A DNA stretch of 39,619 nt, taken from positions 1 to 39,619 of the forward strand of contig JAAZEM010000141.1 in the NCBI GenBank assembly GCA_012512265.1, given 5' to 3'. Of this stretch, positions 1-9,393 are shown in pieces. Each line of letters opens with the position of its first letter. Positions within the stretch are counted from its first letter, which is position 1. The translations under genes were made by a program, and so were the position numbers. The stretch is from Armatimonadota bacterium. GTDB taxonomy: Bacteria; Armatimonadota; JAAZEB01. The notes under the pieces are model-generated. The model ran no database searches. It was not told the DNA's origin and saw only the letters and a list, made by a program, of their open reading frames with translations.

Positions 1-115
1 AGGCTTCGCGGAACGCAAGCGCGATCCCCTTGCCCATCACCCCCACCTCGTTGACCGTGTTCACGAGGGCCTCTGCCCGCGACTGCAGCAGATTGCCTTG
101 CATATAGTGTATCAT
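1..115 (-). CDS. darG: DarG macrodomain antitoxin, N-terminal fragment cut by window edge
   Basis: The first 38 codons of a gene that runs off the left edge. The ATG at 115-113 opens a peptide starting [10 protein letters not shown], with [10 protein letters not shown] and [10 protein letters not shown] following. This is the signature of the ADP-ribose-binding loop of macrodomain proteins, and of DarG in particular. DarG removes ADP-ribose from DNA and so reverses the damage done by DarT; full-length DarG also has a C-terminal part that binds the toxin. The start codon overlaps the darT stop by four bases (ATGA), which implies translational coupling of toxin and antidote. The C-terminal half cannot be judged from this window. 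Identification is strong because of both motif and position. Confidence 0.9.
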   Translation of the reverse strand, partial: MIHYMQGNLLQSRAEALVNTVNEVGVMGKGIALAFREA

Positions 116-756
116 CGGAGGTACCACCCCGGGCATGCCCTGACGGGCACACTCAGACCTCTACGGTCAACCTCGGCCCGCAGCATACTTACCCCTTCTG
201 CATCGAAGCAGGCGATACCTTGCAGCAGCGTGACCGGCAGATGATGGTATACTAGCGCTTCGGCCTGGTATCGCTCCATCTTGCCCGGATCATTGGGATC
301 GCGGCGGAAATCGCTGGCGCGGAGGATTCGCCAATCCAGTTGCTCTAGATCCTCAAGAGCGTTGAAGAACCGCGCGGCTTGCAGGTAAGCATGCCGGTCA
401 GTGAAGACGAACCGCACATCATGCTGGGCGAACGCATGAAGCGATGTCACCAGGATGACGATCTCCTCCGCCGGTATCTGCTGCAATCCTCCGAAGCCAG
501 TAAGGATATTGTACAGCATGGGTGAGCGAGGTGTAAAGTAGAACGGGACATAGTCACTCAGCACCCCGCGTGGCTCTATGGGCACGATCCTGCGTGTGCG
601 CTTCAGAATGATATCCGGATGGCCGATCGGTCGGAACTCTGGATCGGTGACGGCCGCTGACTGGCAATATAGGCCGTGGTCAAGTATCCAGGGCATGTTA
701 TCGATGTGGGTGGCACGGAAGATCCTCGCTTTCTCGGGCGTCAACCACTGCATCAC
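112..756 (-). CDS. darT: DarT DNA ADP-ribosyltransferase toxin (DUF4433)
   Basis: A 214-residue protein, the usual DarT length. It matches the DarT/DUF4433 family: THIDN near residues 16-20, [20 protein letters not shown] at residues 64-83, [15 protein letters not shown] at about 117-131, and QAEALV at 164-169, where E166 sits at the position of the catalytic glutamate. DarT uses NAD+ to attach ADP-ribose to bases in single-stranded DNA, which blocks replication. Which base this one modifies cannot be read from sequence. The start is probably the GTG at 756, with an ATG one codon later; a GGAG lies 11 bases upstream, inside the end of the preceding amidohydrolase gene. darG follows with a four-base overlap. 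Only six bases separate darT from the amidohydrolase upstream, so it may be transcribed with metabolic genes. Confidence 0.93.
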   Translation of the reverse strand: MMQWLTPEKARIFRATHIDNMPWILDHGLYCQSAAVTDPEFRPIGHPDIILKRTRRIVPIEPRGVLSDYVPFYFTPRSPMLYNILTGFGGLQQIPAEEIVILVTSLHAFAQHDVRFVFTDRHAYLQAARFFNALEDLEQLDWRILRASDFRRDPNDPGKMERYQAEALVYHHLPVTLLQGIACFDAEGVSMLRAEVDRRGLSVPVRACPGWYLR

Positions 757-762
757 GGCGAG

Positions 763-1569
763 CTATACTCCGAACGGCTGCAGGAGGCGCTCTGCGTTCC
801 GGTGGAGGATGTTGTGCCGGTCCTCATCGGTGATTCGGGCGCACAGGACGCAGCCGATGACGTAATGCGGGTCGAACCACGGGAGATCCGTGCCGTAGAG
901 CACCTTCTCCGAGCCGGCGCCCCGGACCATCTTCTCGATGATGCCGCGCGGATTGTGCGTTCCCGTGATCTCCAGGTAGACGTTGGGATACTCGACAGCC
1001 AGACGGATGCTCTTGTCCCACTCGCCGTAGCCACAGTGCGCCATCAGGAGGGTGGCACCCGGATACCGCTTCGCCAGCGGCTCGACGTGGTCCGGCGAAT
1101 CGTAGGCGCTGCGACCCCAGGTGTGGATCAGGATCAACAGCTTCCGCTCGTGGGCATACTCCAGAGCCGGCACGTAGGCCTCGTCCGTGATTGGCACGCG
1201 GTGGTAATCCGCCAGAAACTTGAAGCCGACAAAGCCAGCGTGATTCTCGAAATCCGCCACCTCCGCGCGAACGCGCTCGGGGTAGTTGGGGTTTAGGCCC
1301 CAGTAGGCGCGCACCCGGTCGGGGTATTTGCGCACGATTGCCTCGGTATAGGCGTTGCCGCGCGCCGTCTCGACGAGCGCCGCGTGCGACACGGCGCACA
1401 TGAGGCGGACGCCACTGCGATCCATCGTCTCAATCATCCGCTCCGGGGTGGCGTTGGGAAAGTAGATCGCCGAATATGGACCCGGATGGGTGTGCATGTC
1501 GATCACGGGGCACTCCGCGGCGCGCCCGTGCGCAAAGAATTCCTGAGCCAACACCGAGGGATTCGTCAT
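763..1569 (-). CDS. Metal-dependent amidohydrolase (Amidohydro_2 TIM barrel)
   Basis: A 268-residue TIM-barrel hydrolase of the amidohydrolase-2 family. The metal-site residues are visible: HxH at H26/H28 (DMHTHPG), a lysine at K117 in GFKFL, H149 in LLILIHTWG, H178 in LLMAHCG and D228 in YGTDLP. The family hydrolyses or decarboxylates many small cyclic and carboxylated substrates, and the substrate here cannot be told. There is no signal peptide, so it is probably cytoplasmic. The start overlaps the stop of the preceding amidohydrolase gene by four bases, and darT follows after six bases, so the three are probably one transcript. Its partner lacks the same ligands, which makes this the likely catalytic member of the pair. 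Confidence 0.85.
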   Translation of the reverse strand: MTNPSVLAQEFFAHGRAAECPVIDMHTHPGPYSAIYFPNATPERMIETMDRSGVRLMCAVSHAALVETARGNAYTEAIVRKYPDRVRAYWGLNPNYPERVRAEVADFENHAGFVGFKFLADYHRVPITDEAYVPALEYAHERKLLILIHTWGRSAYDSPDHVEPLAKRYPGATLLMAHCGYGEWDKSIRLAVEYPNVYLEITGTHNPRGIIEKMVRGAGSEKVLYGTDLPWFDPHYVIGCVLCARITDEDRHNILHRNAERLLQPFGV

Positions 1570-2303
1570 AGCGCCACCTCCTCCAGCAGCCGGCGCAGGT
1601 TGCCCCCGGCAATGGCCTCTTTCGCGCCGTCGGGGATGTCGGCATGCATCAGGGTAAGCACGCCCCCGAAGAAGGGAATGTCGGGAAAGCCACTGCCAAA
1701 GAGCATGCGCTCCGGACCATACTTGCGGCAGAACGCCGCGATGCCGCCATCACACTCGTAGCGCGTCGTGTCTACGTAGAAGCGCGGGTAGCGCTCGATG
1801 AGCGGGCGGAAGTAGCGGTCCTGGCCGTGATTGCTGAGCTGGTTGGCGATCACCGTCAGGTCCGGGAAATCGCGCAACAGCCCCTCTACCATCGGCCAGT
1901 CGCCCGGCACGATCAGGGGGATGCGCCGGGCGCGCATCTCCTCGAAGAGGGGGCCGAACGTCGTGCCGTTCAACAGGTAACGGTGAGGCGTCGGGAAGGC
2001 GCGCAATGCCTTCACGCCATGCCGCTTCATGCCGGCGAGAAACTCCTCTACCGTGCCCAGCTCCTCGGTCTGCGGCGGCAGGATAGCCCAGGTAGGATGA
2101 AGCCGGGGATGGCCGGCCGTGGCCTCCACCACCAGCTCGTTCCCCCACAGGGGATGGTCGTCGCGCATCGCCGTATGATAGACGAGCGCCTCGGAAACCC
2201 CCTCGAAATCCATCTCCTCGAGGAGCACGGCGGGCGTCTCCGCCGGCTTGATTGGCGCCAGCTGCGGGGTCCCGAAACCGGCGTTCACATCGAAGAACTC
2301 CAT
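1566..2303 (-). CDS. Amidohydrolase-like TIM-barrel protein lacking metal ligands
   Basis: A 245-residue protein of the same amidohydrolase-2 fold as the gene downstream, with which it overlaps by four bases (ATGA). The landmark motifs are degenerate: the N-terminal HxH is replaced in FFDVNAGFG, the late-strand histidine is absent in the VIANQLSNHG region, and the usual YGTD aspartate is a serine in LFGSGFPD. It is therefore probably not a standard metal-dependent hydrolase. It could be a pseudoenzyme that pairs with its neighbour, or an enzyme using different residues. No signal peptide is seen. Fold assignment is fairly sure; function is unknown. Confidence 0.75.
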   Translation of the reverse strand: MEFFDVNAGFGTPQLAPIKPAETPAVLLEEMDFEGVSEALVYHTAMRDDHPLWGNELVVEATAGHPRLHPTWAILPPQTEELGTVEEFLAGMKRHGVKALRAFPTPHRYLLNGTTFGPLFEEMRARRIPLIVPGDWPMVEGLLRDFPDLTVIANQLSNHGQDRYFRPLIERYPRFYVDTTRYECDGGIAAFCRKYGPERMLFGSGFPDIPFFGGVLTLMHADIPDGAKEAIAGGNLRRLLEEVAL

Positions 2304-2398
2304 GCTTCCCCCTCCGCGCGGCGGGAAGTCCCACTCCGTCGCGCTTTTGCCACACGAGCGCGGCCCGGCGATAGGCGCGGCTTCTGCCCGCCACCTGC

Positions 2399-3577
2399 CT
2401 ACACCGGGTGGATCGCGATCCGGTGTGCGGCCTCTTCCGCTTTGCGGCGCGCCTCATCGGTCGTGGCGCCCAGGGCCAAGACCACGCCCATGCGCCGGCC
2501 CGACCGGGCGTCTGGCTTCCCAAAGAGGCGCAGTTTCGTCTCCGGAAGCTCTAGGGCAGCGGCCACGCCCTCGTAGCGGACTTCGGGCGCCTCCATCGAG
2601 GCCTGTATCACGTGCGACGCCGCGGGCCCAAGGTTGACCACGGCCGGAACCGGCAACCCGAGGATGGCGCGAAGATGCAACTCGAACTCCGACATGTTCT
2701 GAGAGATCATCGTCACCATGCCGGTGTCGTGGGGCCGGGGCGAGACCTCGCTGAACCAGACCTGCTCGCCCTTGATGAAGAGCTCGACACCGAAGATACC
2801 CCGGCCACCGAGCGCGTCGGTGACCGCTTTGGCCTGGCGCTGCGCCTCGGTCAGGGCCGCGGGGGCCATCGCCATCGGCTGCCACGATTCGTGGTAGTCG
2901 CCATGAATCTGCACGTGGCCGATAGGCGGGCAGAAAGCGGTGCCCCCCACATGCCGGACTGTCAACAGTGTGATCTCATAGTCGAAGGGAATAAACTCCT
3001 CGACGATCACGCGATCCGCGGAGCCGCGCGCTCCCTGACGGGCATAGTTCCAGGCAGCCTCAACGTCCGCCTCGCTCTTCACCACGCTCTGACCTTTGCC
3101 GGACGAGCTCATGATCGGCTTGACCACGCAGGGGATACCGATGGCGGCAACCGCGGCGCGAAACTCCTCTTCCGTGGCGGCGAAGCGGTAGGCGGCGGTT
3201 GGCAGGCCCAGCTCCTCCGCGGCCAGCCGACGGATCCCCTCCCGGTTCATCGTGAGGTTCGTGGCTCGCGCCGTTGGGATGACCGTGAACCCCTCCTGCT
3301 CCACTTCCAGCAGGTAGCGGGTGTCGATCGCTTCGATCTCGGGGACGATGTAATCCGGGCGCTCCTGGCGAATCACGCGCGCCAGCTCAGAGCGATCCAG
3401 CATATTGATCACATGGCTGCGATGCGCCACCTGCATGGCGGGGGCGTTTGGATACCGGTCCACAGCGATCACTTCCACGCCCAACCGCTGTGCCTCAATC
3501 GCCACTTCCTTGCCGAGCTCCCCGGATCCGAGGAGAAGCAGACGGGTGGCGCTGCCTTTCAAGGGTGTTCCCAACAT
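2399..3577 (-). CDS. purT: Formate-dependent phosphoribosylglycinamide formyltransferase PurT
   Basis: A 392-residue ATP-grasp enzyme, the same length as E. coli PurT. It uses formate and ATP to formylate GAR in the third step of purine synthesis, replacing the folate-dependent PurN. The N-terminal [20 protein letters not shown] is the family signature; PEIEAIDT, the ATP-grasp segment [16 protein letters not shown] and the C-terminal active-site stretch [15 protein letters not shown] are all present. It is cytoplasmic and appears complete. Spacers of 66-95 bases separate it from its neighbours, so it may have its own promoter, although I could not identify one. No other purine genes are in the window. 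Confidence 0.95.
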   Translation of the reverse strand: MLGTPLKGSATRLLLLGSGELGKEVAIEAQRLGVEVIAVDRYPNAPAMQVAHRSHVINMLDRSELARVIRQERPDYIVPEIEAIDTRYLLEVEQEGFTVIPTARATNLTMNREGIRRLAAEELGLPTAAYRFAATEEEFRAAVAAIGIPCVVKPIMSSSGKGQSVVKSEADVEAAWNYARQGARGSADRVIVEEFIPFDYEITLLTVRHVGGTAFCPPIGHVQIHGDYHESWQPMAMAPAALTEAQRQAKAVTDALGGRGIFGVELFIKGEQVWFSEVSPRPHDTGMVTMISQNMSEFELHLRAILGLPVPAVVNLGPAASHVIQASMEAPEVRYEGVAAALELPETKLRLFGKPDARSGRRMGVVLALGATTDEARRKAEEAAHRIAIHPV

Positions 3578-3643
3578 GGATGGTATCTCTCTCTATCGTC
3601 ACAGCCGCCTTGTCGCGGCCACAATGCCTGATGAATTCCGGGC

Positions 3644-4771
3644 TCACGCCGTCGAGGCGAGTGCCGAGAAGGGAAGCAGGAAGAGGAGCATATCCGCCTG
3701 CATGAAGGCGCACTCGGTGATCTCCTCGCCCTGATCGCGCATCGGAAGCAGGCCGCTCGCCGTTCGCCGCGAAGCGAGGAAACGCCCGAGGCGCGCCGCT
3801 GCCTGCTCATTCTCCTCGCCGCCTGCGCGCCGGAGCACATGATAGGTGAGCGCGTAGCACCAGATGTTGTGCTTCGCCGTCGAGGTCTCGTTGCCCTCCC
3901 AGAGGAGGGAGCCGTCCTCCGCCACGCACCCGCGCAGGAAGGCGGTGGCCCTCTCCACGGCCTCGTCCACGCGCTCCCGAGGGACGAAGCGGTCACGGAG
4001 TGGCTCCGGCACGAGGTCGAGCGTATTCATGAGGCACCACAGAACGAGCGAGGTGTAGTTGATGGTGATCCCCTCGCCTGCGCGGTAGGGAAAGCAGCCG
4101 TTCGGCCACTGCTGGTCGAGCGTGTGCAGCACGCTCCTCCGCGCCCCCTGGAAGAAGATGTTGAGGGGACGCCCGTAGACCTGGCGCAGGGCGGCAAAGC
4201 TGACCATCAGCGTCTCGGCAGCATGCAGGTTGGCGTTGAGGCAGTCGTAGGGCGAGCGTTCGTGGTGCGGGAAGACTCCGGAGCCGGCCGGCCACTCGAT
4301 GGAGAGCTGCCACAGCCCGGCGCGCTGGAGGCACTCCATGTAAGACTTCTTGGGAGGCAGGCCATGCAGCAGGACATGGCCCAGACCGTGGATGACAAAC
4401 GCCGTCTCAATCGTGGAGCACTCCTCCAGGCCGGTATACTCCCAGTCGGAGGGCTTCTCGTTGTTCTGAATCTCCAGGTAGCCGCCACTCGGGCGCTGCC
4501 GGGCCACCAGCCAATCGAAGGCCCACTCCGCGCGGTGCATCAGCCCGGCGTCGCCACGCTGCTTGCCCACCAGCCAGAGGGCAAGCCCGGCACTGCCCGC
4601 ACCCCGGTGGTGATGCGCCCCTCCGGCATGATAGTCGAGGAGAGGGCCGTGATACGCCTTCTCGCTCCAGAAGGAGCCGTAGTACTCCCCTGGGGCGAAG
4701 TCCTGACAGCGCATCAGGTAGGCGAGGATCGCCTCGCAAATGCTCTCCATCTCATGTCCACCCGTACTCAT
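3644..4771 (-). CDS. Alpha/alpha-barrel protein, possible glycoside-processing enzyme
   Basis: A 375-residue soluble protein with no signal peptide. It is rich in Trp, His and Tyr and has repeated helical-hairpin-like stretches, as in six-hairpin glycosidases and terpenoid-cyclase-like toroids (for example YHAGGAHHHRGAGSAGLAL near the N terminus, WPNGCFPYRAGEG in the middle and SLLWEGNET later). I cannot assign it to a named family. The ATG at 4771 has a good Shine-Dalgarno (AGGAAGAG) just upstream; a second Met lies seven codons in. It sits 134 bases downstream of a large secreted glycosidase on the same strand, which suggests but does not prove a role in carbohydrate breakdown. Confidence 0.6.
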   Translation of the reverse strand: MSTGGHEMESICEAILAYLMRCQDFAPGEYYGSFWSEKAYHGPLLDYHAGGAHHHRGAGSAGLALWLVGKQRGDAGLMHRAEWAFDWLVARQRPSGGYLEIQNNEKPSDWEYTGLEECSTIETAFVIHGLGHVLLHGLPPKKSYMECLQRAGLWQLSIEWPAGSGVFPHHERSPYDCLNANLHAAETLMVSFAALRQVYGRPLNIFFQGARRSVLHTLDQQWPNGCFPYRAGEGITINYTSLVLWCLMNTLDLVPEPLRDRFVPRERVDEAVERATAFLRGCVAEDGSLLWEGNETSTAKHNIWCYALTYHVLRRAGGEENEQAAARLGRFLASRRTASGLLPMRDQGEEITECAFMQADMLLFLLPFSALASTA

Positions 4772-4905
4772 CGGTCTCTCTTCCTGGCTGCCAGATCATT
4801 CGCGCCCGCGCTCAACTGCGCGGGCCGGGGCTATCCCGCCCCGGCCCACCGGATCCCTCAGCAGAAGCTCGCCCTATGTCGTCGCCTGCTATCCGGAAGT
4901 GTGGT

Positions 4906-7900
4906 CTATGGGAGAGCGACTGCGTCCAGCAGCCCATTGGGGCCAAGCAGCTTCACGCACGCCGACTTCGCATCGGCGGGCAACTTCGACAGATCCAGCG
5001 TCGCCTGCCTGGCCGGCTGGGAAAGGAGCACCTTTCCCTCCAGGTCGCTCACCACCACCTGCGCGCGCGCCGGCGCACCCTGCGCGGTCACGCGCAGCGT
5101 CTCTCCCTGGCGGGTCACGCTCAGCTGGCGGGGCAGCTTCGCGAGAACCGCAACATCGTCGCGCTCCAGATAGATGCTGGCGACGCCGTTCTCAACTGGC
5201 ACCTCACGGCAGCGCAGCAGGTCGAAGAGGTGCTCGCCACGCTTGAGTTGGATCGCGAGTGCCGGACCCTCAAAGGTGTATCCCTTCGCATTGTAAAGGT
5301 GATAGAGTACCTTCTGTCCTGCGCCGAACTGGTTGGCGTAGATGTACTGCGCCAGCGTAGGCACCAGCGGCTCGCACTCCCGGCCCTGGTAGACATCCTC
5401 GTTCTCGTTCAGGAGGGCGTACATCGCGGGCGGATAGTAGCGGCCGAACGACTCGACGGCGTTCCACAGCTTCTTCCGGCTCTTGAGGTCGGCGCGGCGG
5501 TGGTCCAGCTCGTACGCCTTGCACTCCGGGAAGTAGAAGCGCTGCAGGTTGCACTCCAGAGGGCGCAACGGCGTCGCCATCACCGTCAGGTCATAGGTGA
5601 TGCACCCCTCGAGGAACTGGAGCTCGTAGTCGTAGCCCGGATGCTCGGTGGTGAGCACGGAATCTGGCTTCACTTCGTCCATCGCCTGACGCACCACGCG
5701 GCAGGTTTCGGCAATCGCCTTCTGCCACTGGGTGATGCCTGGCTCGGCGTAGGTGTGCTCGTGCAGCTTGCTATAGCAGGCCCAGCCGCGGTGCCCATAC
5801 TCGTCGAGGCGAATCCCATCGGCGCCGGTCTCCCGCATCACGCGGCCCATCGTCTTGGCCACCCACTCGCGGTACTCCGCCACGTCGTGACAGATGTTCC
5901 AGACGTCGTAGCTATCCACGTGCTTGCCATCCGGCTTCACCACGCCCCAACGCTCGCCAAACTCCTTGCCTGCCTTCGAGTTGTAATCGCAGCGGATCGG
6001 ATCGGTGTAGAGCGTGACAAGCGCGCCCATCTTCCGGTAAGTCTCCACCGCCTCGCGGAAGGCGGGCAGGCCACCAAACCGCTCGTTGTAGCCGTCATAG
6101 TCGCCCGGCTGGTTGTTCCACATCATCTGCCCGGTGACGGGGTCCTTGACGAGGTAGGACTGCCAATACTTCAGTTTCGCCTCGCCATACTTCTCGGCGA
6201 TCTGGTCGATTGGGGTGCCCCACGGCCCAAGCGGCGACCAATCCCACCACGACATCAGCTCGATGCAGTCGGTGTCTTCCTTGATGATATCCGTGCGGTA
6301 CTTTCCATCCCTGAAGAGGTAGCCCTGGCCCCAGCCCGCGGCGATCATGTTCCGCACGCTCTTGAGGCGCGAGGGATAGGGGCGGAACTTCCAGACGCGA
6401 TGGGCCCATGCCGAGTAGGCGCGCATAGCAGCGTGCCAATCGCCCGGGTGCGCGGCGAGAACCGCGGGCGCCGGCGAGAAAGAACCGCCTGCCGGGCGCG
6501 TGCGCCGCAGATACTCGTAGGCGAAGCTGGTGCCCTTCACGGCGTCCAGCGGGTTGGTCCAGATGTACTCTGGATCCACCTTCATGCCGAGGTTTTGAGC
6601 ATCGATCTCGGTGGTGCCCGGCAGGTGCTTACGCAGCGAGAGCACCTTATGCCAGCCCTCCGAATCGTCGGCGCGCAGGTAGAGGCCCGCGCCACGGGAG
6701 GGGCTGTAGAGATCCATCACCTGATAGATCGCCTCATGGTCGCCGTAGCCCTTGCGGACGATCACCGGCACGTCGGCAATCACGCCACCGCCCCAGGGGA
6801 AGAAGTAGTAATCCTCCTCGGGATTCCCCGAAGCAGTGAGCCCCGCCAGGTGGGGGAAAGCGAGCTTGAAATCGACCGGCGCCTTTCCAGCGTTGGCCAG
6901 CGTCAGGCCGAGGCGCAGGCCCTCGGCATCGATCCCCGCGGTGAGCGTTGCCCTCAGCGCCGGCTCTTCCAGCGCCAACTCCGCGACGAAGCCGCCCTTG
7001 TGGGGCTTGAGTGAGGCGCAGCGGAAATCACGGTTGCCCGCGTACCGCTTGCCGTCCACCTCCACCAGGAAGAGGGCCACCTGCCCGGGATCGCTCACCA
7101 TCTCGCAGGCAGTCCACTCATTATGGATCGAGGCCAGGCGCAGGTGGGTGTCGCGCTCGAAGCGGCAGCGCAGCGAGGCGTTCTGCAGCACGGCGCCATC
7201 GGGCGTTATCCGGCAGGAGGGCGCGCGCTTCACCTGCTTCCCCGCCGGATCCGCGATCTTCGGGGCCATATCAATCGGGCGCTTCTTCGGGTGATACGAT
7301 TCGGAAGCCTCCAGACGGATGCTTTGAAGCACGACCGGCCCATCGGCGGCCGTTACCACGAGGCCCGAGGGCCGGAACGCGCGCCCTCCCGGGAGAACAC
7401 GCTCCAGGGCCTTAGCACCCGTGGCTTTCTCGACCGGCTCGCCCGCGGGGTCGAGCCAGGCGGTCTGCACCCCTCCCGTAGCGGTGATACGCGCATTCAC
7501 CGGCTCGAGCGTGTCGAGCGAGGCGGGGTCCCATTCGATGCGCGCGCTCTCGCCAGGGGCCAGTCGCAGGCCGCTATCGGTTGGCTCACCAGCGGGAGAA
7601 CCGGCATACCCGATCAGGCGCGCGGGATCCTCCAGGCGCGACTTGGTGCCGGGCGCCCAATCGACTCTGACCTGTGTCTCCTTCTCGATCAGATAGAGGC
7701 GAACCATGTACTCGCCATTGCCGCCCGGAATGGTGAGCTTCTCTTCCATCCACGCCTGTCCATCAAAGGTGACGGAGCTGTTGCCACGCCGGACGCTGTT
7801 ATCGATCGCCAGGTAGAGGTAGTCGTCATACTCTTTCTTCTCGACCGCCGCCTTGCGGAACACGATCTCGTTGACGCCCCGGGTGAACTCCTCCTTGGGC

Positions 7901-8319
7901 ACCACGAAATCGTGCCACGCCATCACGGGCAACTTGCCCTCGGGATAGACAGGCACGCCACAGTTGGTACGGAAATGGTGGACCTTGCCGTTGATGACGA
8001 TTTCAAACGCCTCGTCGAGGCCATTGGCGGGCGGGTTCTCGCGCCACGAGTAGTCGCGCACCAGGAGGCAGGCGGAAAGCCGCACCTTCTTGACGCGCTG
8101 CCAGAGCGCCTCGGGCACGCCGGATAGATCCAGCACCTTCTTCGCCTGGTATTCCGGCTTGATCTGGTGCGTCATGGCGTTGCTGAGGTCAGACCGCCAC
8201 TGGCCGTCATCGTCACGCACCACGGTCACCCCGACGCTTACCGGCTCGACGATGGAGGGCACTGCCCCTGCCGCTGAACACGCGAAGAGGAGAGTGAACA
8301 GTGATATCAGCGTTCGCAT
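4906..8319 (-). CDS. Secreted DUF6259-like TIM-barrel glycosidase
   Basis: A 1137-residue exported protein. The start is the ATG at 8319, which opens directly into a signal peptide (MRTLISLFTLLFACSAAGA) behind a purine-rich ribosome-binding site. Codons further upstream in frame look non-coding. The N-terminal half is beta-rich, with carbohydrate-binding-like features. The C-terminal half carries TIM-barrel motifs such as GALVTLYTDPIRCDY and GADGIRLDEYGHRGW, where the Asp and Glu of LDEYG are plausible catalytic residues. This resembles the DUF6259 glycosidase-like family; the substrate is unknown. A near-consensus sigma70 promoter lies about 150 bases upstream. The alpha/alpha-barrel gene follows on the same strand. 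Confidence 0.75.
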   Translation of the reverse strand: MRTLISLFTLLFACSAAGAVPSIVEPVSVGVTVVRDDDGQWRSDLSNAMTHQIKPEYQAKKVLDLSGVPEALWQRVKKVRLSACLLVRDYSWRENPPANGLDEAFEIVINGKVHHFRTNCGVPVYPEGKLPVMAWHDFVVPKEEFTRGVNEIVFRKAAVEKKEYDDYLYLAIDNSVRRGNSSVTFDGQAWMEEKLTIPGGNGEYMVRLYLIEKETQVRVDWAPGTKSRLEDPARLIGYAGSPAGEPTDSGLRLAPGESARIEWDPASLDTLEPVNARITATGGVQTAWLDPAGEPVEKATGAKALERVLPGGRAFRPSGLVVTAADGPVVLQSIRLEASESYHPKKRPIDMAPKIADPAGKQVKRAPSCRITPDGAVLQNASLRCRFERDTHLRLASIHNEWTACEMVSDPGQVALFLVEVDGKRYAGNRDFRCASLKPHKGGFVAELALEEPALRATLTAGIDAEGLRLGLTLANAGKAPVDFKLAFPHLAGLTASGNPEEDYYFFPWGGGVIADVPVIVRKGYGDHEAIYQVMDLYSPSRGAGLYLRADDSEGWHKVLSLRKHLPGTTEIDAQNLGMKVDPEYIWTNPLDAVKGTSFAYEYLRRTRPAGGSFSPAPAVLAAHPGDWHAAMRAYSAWAHRVWKFRPYPSRLKSVRNMIAAGWGQGYLFRDGKYRTDIIKEDTDCIELMSWWDWSPLGPWGTPIDQIAEKYGEAKLKYWQSYLVKDPVTGQMMWNNQPGDYDGYNERFGGLPAFREAVETYRKMGALVTLYTDPIRCDYNSKAGKEFGERWGVVKPDGKHVDSYDVWNICHDVAEYREWVAKTMGRVMRETGADGIRLDEYGHRGWACYSKLHEHTYAEPGITQWQKAIAETCRVVRQAMDEVKPDSVLTTEHPGYDYELQFLEGCITYDLTVMATPLRPLECNLQRFYFPECKAYELDHRRADLKSRKKLWNAVESFGRYYPPAMYALLNENEDVYQGRECEPLVPTLAQYIYANQFGAGQKVLYHLYNAKGYTFEGPALAIQLKRGEHLFDLLRCREVPVENGVASIYLERDDVAVLAKLPRQLSVTRQGETLRVTAQGAPARAQVVVSDLEGKVLLSQPARQATLDLSKLPADAKSACVKLLGPNGLLDAVALP

Positions 8320-8478
8320 GGTACCGCTTTCCCTTCCCTGGAAGGCGTCGCATCCCATCAGGCTGGCCCGAAAGGCCTCCTGAAGAGTGTCACGTGCTGG
8401 AGAGATCCGGGGTGGTAGGCAACCCGCTCTCGGACCGCCGGCCACTTTGGCGCGCGCCGGCAGCAAGCCACGCCTCCC

Positions 8479-8507
8479 ATTATAGGTGCCCTACCCTGCG
8501 CCGTCAA
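8479..8507 (-). promoter_or_regulatory. Sigma70 promoter of the secreted glycosidase gene
   Basis: Read on the minus strand, TTGACG (8507-8502) and TATAAT (8484-8479) are separated by exactly 17 bases, one mismatch from the full consensus. The predicted transcript start is near 8472, giving a leader of about 150 bases before the ATG at 8319. Confidence 0.75.
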
Positions 8508-8535
8508 CCCCGGTTTCGATGGTGCAATGGCCCCC

Positions 8536-9267
8536 TCATACCACCACAGCCATCCCATCGTGAGCCACCACAACGCCGGGGAAGCAGACGCGGGCTGCAT
8601 CCAGCTCCACGGGGTCAGGCCGGGGATCGAGTGGGTTGGTGTGGGTCAGGATGAGGCGCTTTGCCCCGGCGGCCAGGGCAAGCTCCGAGACGGCGCTTGT
8701 CCAGGAGTGGCCCGTCTCTCGCGCCCGCGCCTCCATCCGATCTGGGAAGGCGCACTCGTGGATCAGGAGATCGACGCCGCGCACGAACTCGGCGTAGTCG
8801 AGCGAGGCGGTGGTATCGGTCACGTAGGCCAGGGAGCGGTCGGGCCAGTCGAGACGATAGGCCAGCGATCCTCCCGGGTGGGGCAAGAGGCGCGCGGTGA
8901 CCCGCGCGCCGGCGATCTCCATGCCTTCCTCGGGCACCGGGGAGACGGGATAGGTCAGCGGCAGGGGAAAGAGGGGTGTCTCGAAAAGGCCATGGCGCAG
9001 ATACTCCACTCCGGGGGGCCCGTGGATCGTGACCGCTTCAACCGGTTTCTCCCAAAGCACATCCAGAAGGTAGGTCAGCCCGTCAACATGATCCAGATGA
9101 AGGTGCGAGAGGAGAATGGTCAACGTGGTTGCGCGCAGGTGCTGGCGCACGCGGAAGAAGCCCGTGCCCGCGTCGAGAACGATCCCCATCTCGGGGATCA
9201 TCACGCAGCTCGTGTGCCGCGTCTCGTTCGGGTGATAGCCCGCCGTGCCCAGGAAGACCACTTCCAT
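8536..9267 (-). CDS. Metallo-beta-lactamase-fold hydrolase, RNase Z-like
   Basis: A 243-residue protein of the metallo-beta-lactamase superfamily. It starts MEVVFLGTAGYHP and carries the metal motif HLHLDH within LSHLHLDHVDGLTYL, followed by ALPHPGG-type and THTN segments typical of RNase Z/ElaC-like and PqqB-like hydrolases. It should bind two zinc ions and hydrolyse a phosphodiester or ester; the substrate is unknown. I chose the ATG at 9267 because the conserved beta strand begins there and GGGG lies just upstream. In-frame Met codons at 9327 and 9294 and a start at 9348 would add a proline-rich extension without family support. Probably cytoplasmic. Confidence 0.8.
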   Translation of the reverse strand: MEVVFLGTAGYHPNETRHTSCVMIPEMGIVLDAGTGFFRVRQHLRATTLTILLSHLHLDHVDGLTYLLDVLWEKPVEAVTIHGPPGVEYLRHGLFETPLFPLPLTYPVSPVPEEGMEIAGARVTARLLPHPGGSLAYRLDWPDRSLAYVTDTTASLDYAEFVRGVDLLIHECAFPDRMEARARETGHSWTSAVSELALAAGAKRLILTHTNPLDPRPDPVELDAARVCFPGVVVAHDGMAVVV

Positions 9268-9393
9268 CTGCTTGCCCCACGCGGTCCCATCCATCGGGCG
9301 GCTGGGCCGCTCCGGAAGTTCAATCATGGGGTGGCACCACCCACCCACAAAGCGGCAGCCCGAACTCTGCCCGCTCTCCCCTGCCCTATTCCT

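Noticed and set aside
4876..7014. Long plus-strand open frame opposite the DUF6259-like glycosidase
   Set aside because: It is the antisense shadow of a well-supported gene in GC-rich DNA; the product is low-complexity and matches no family.
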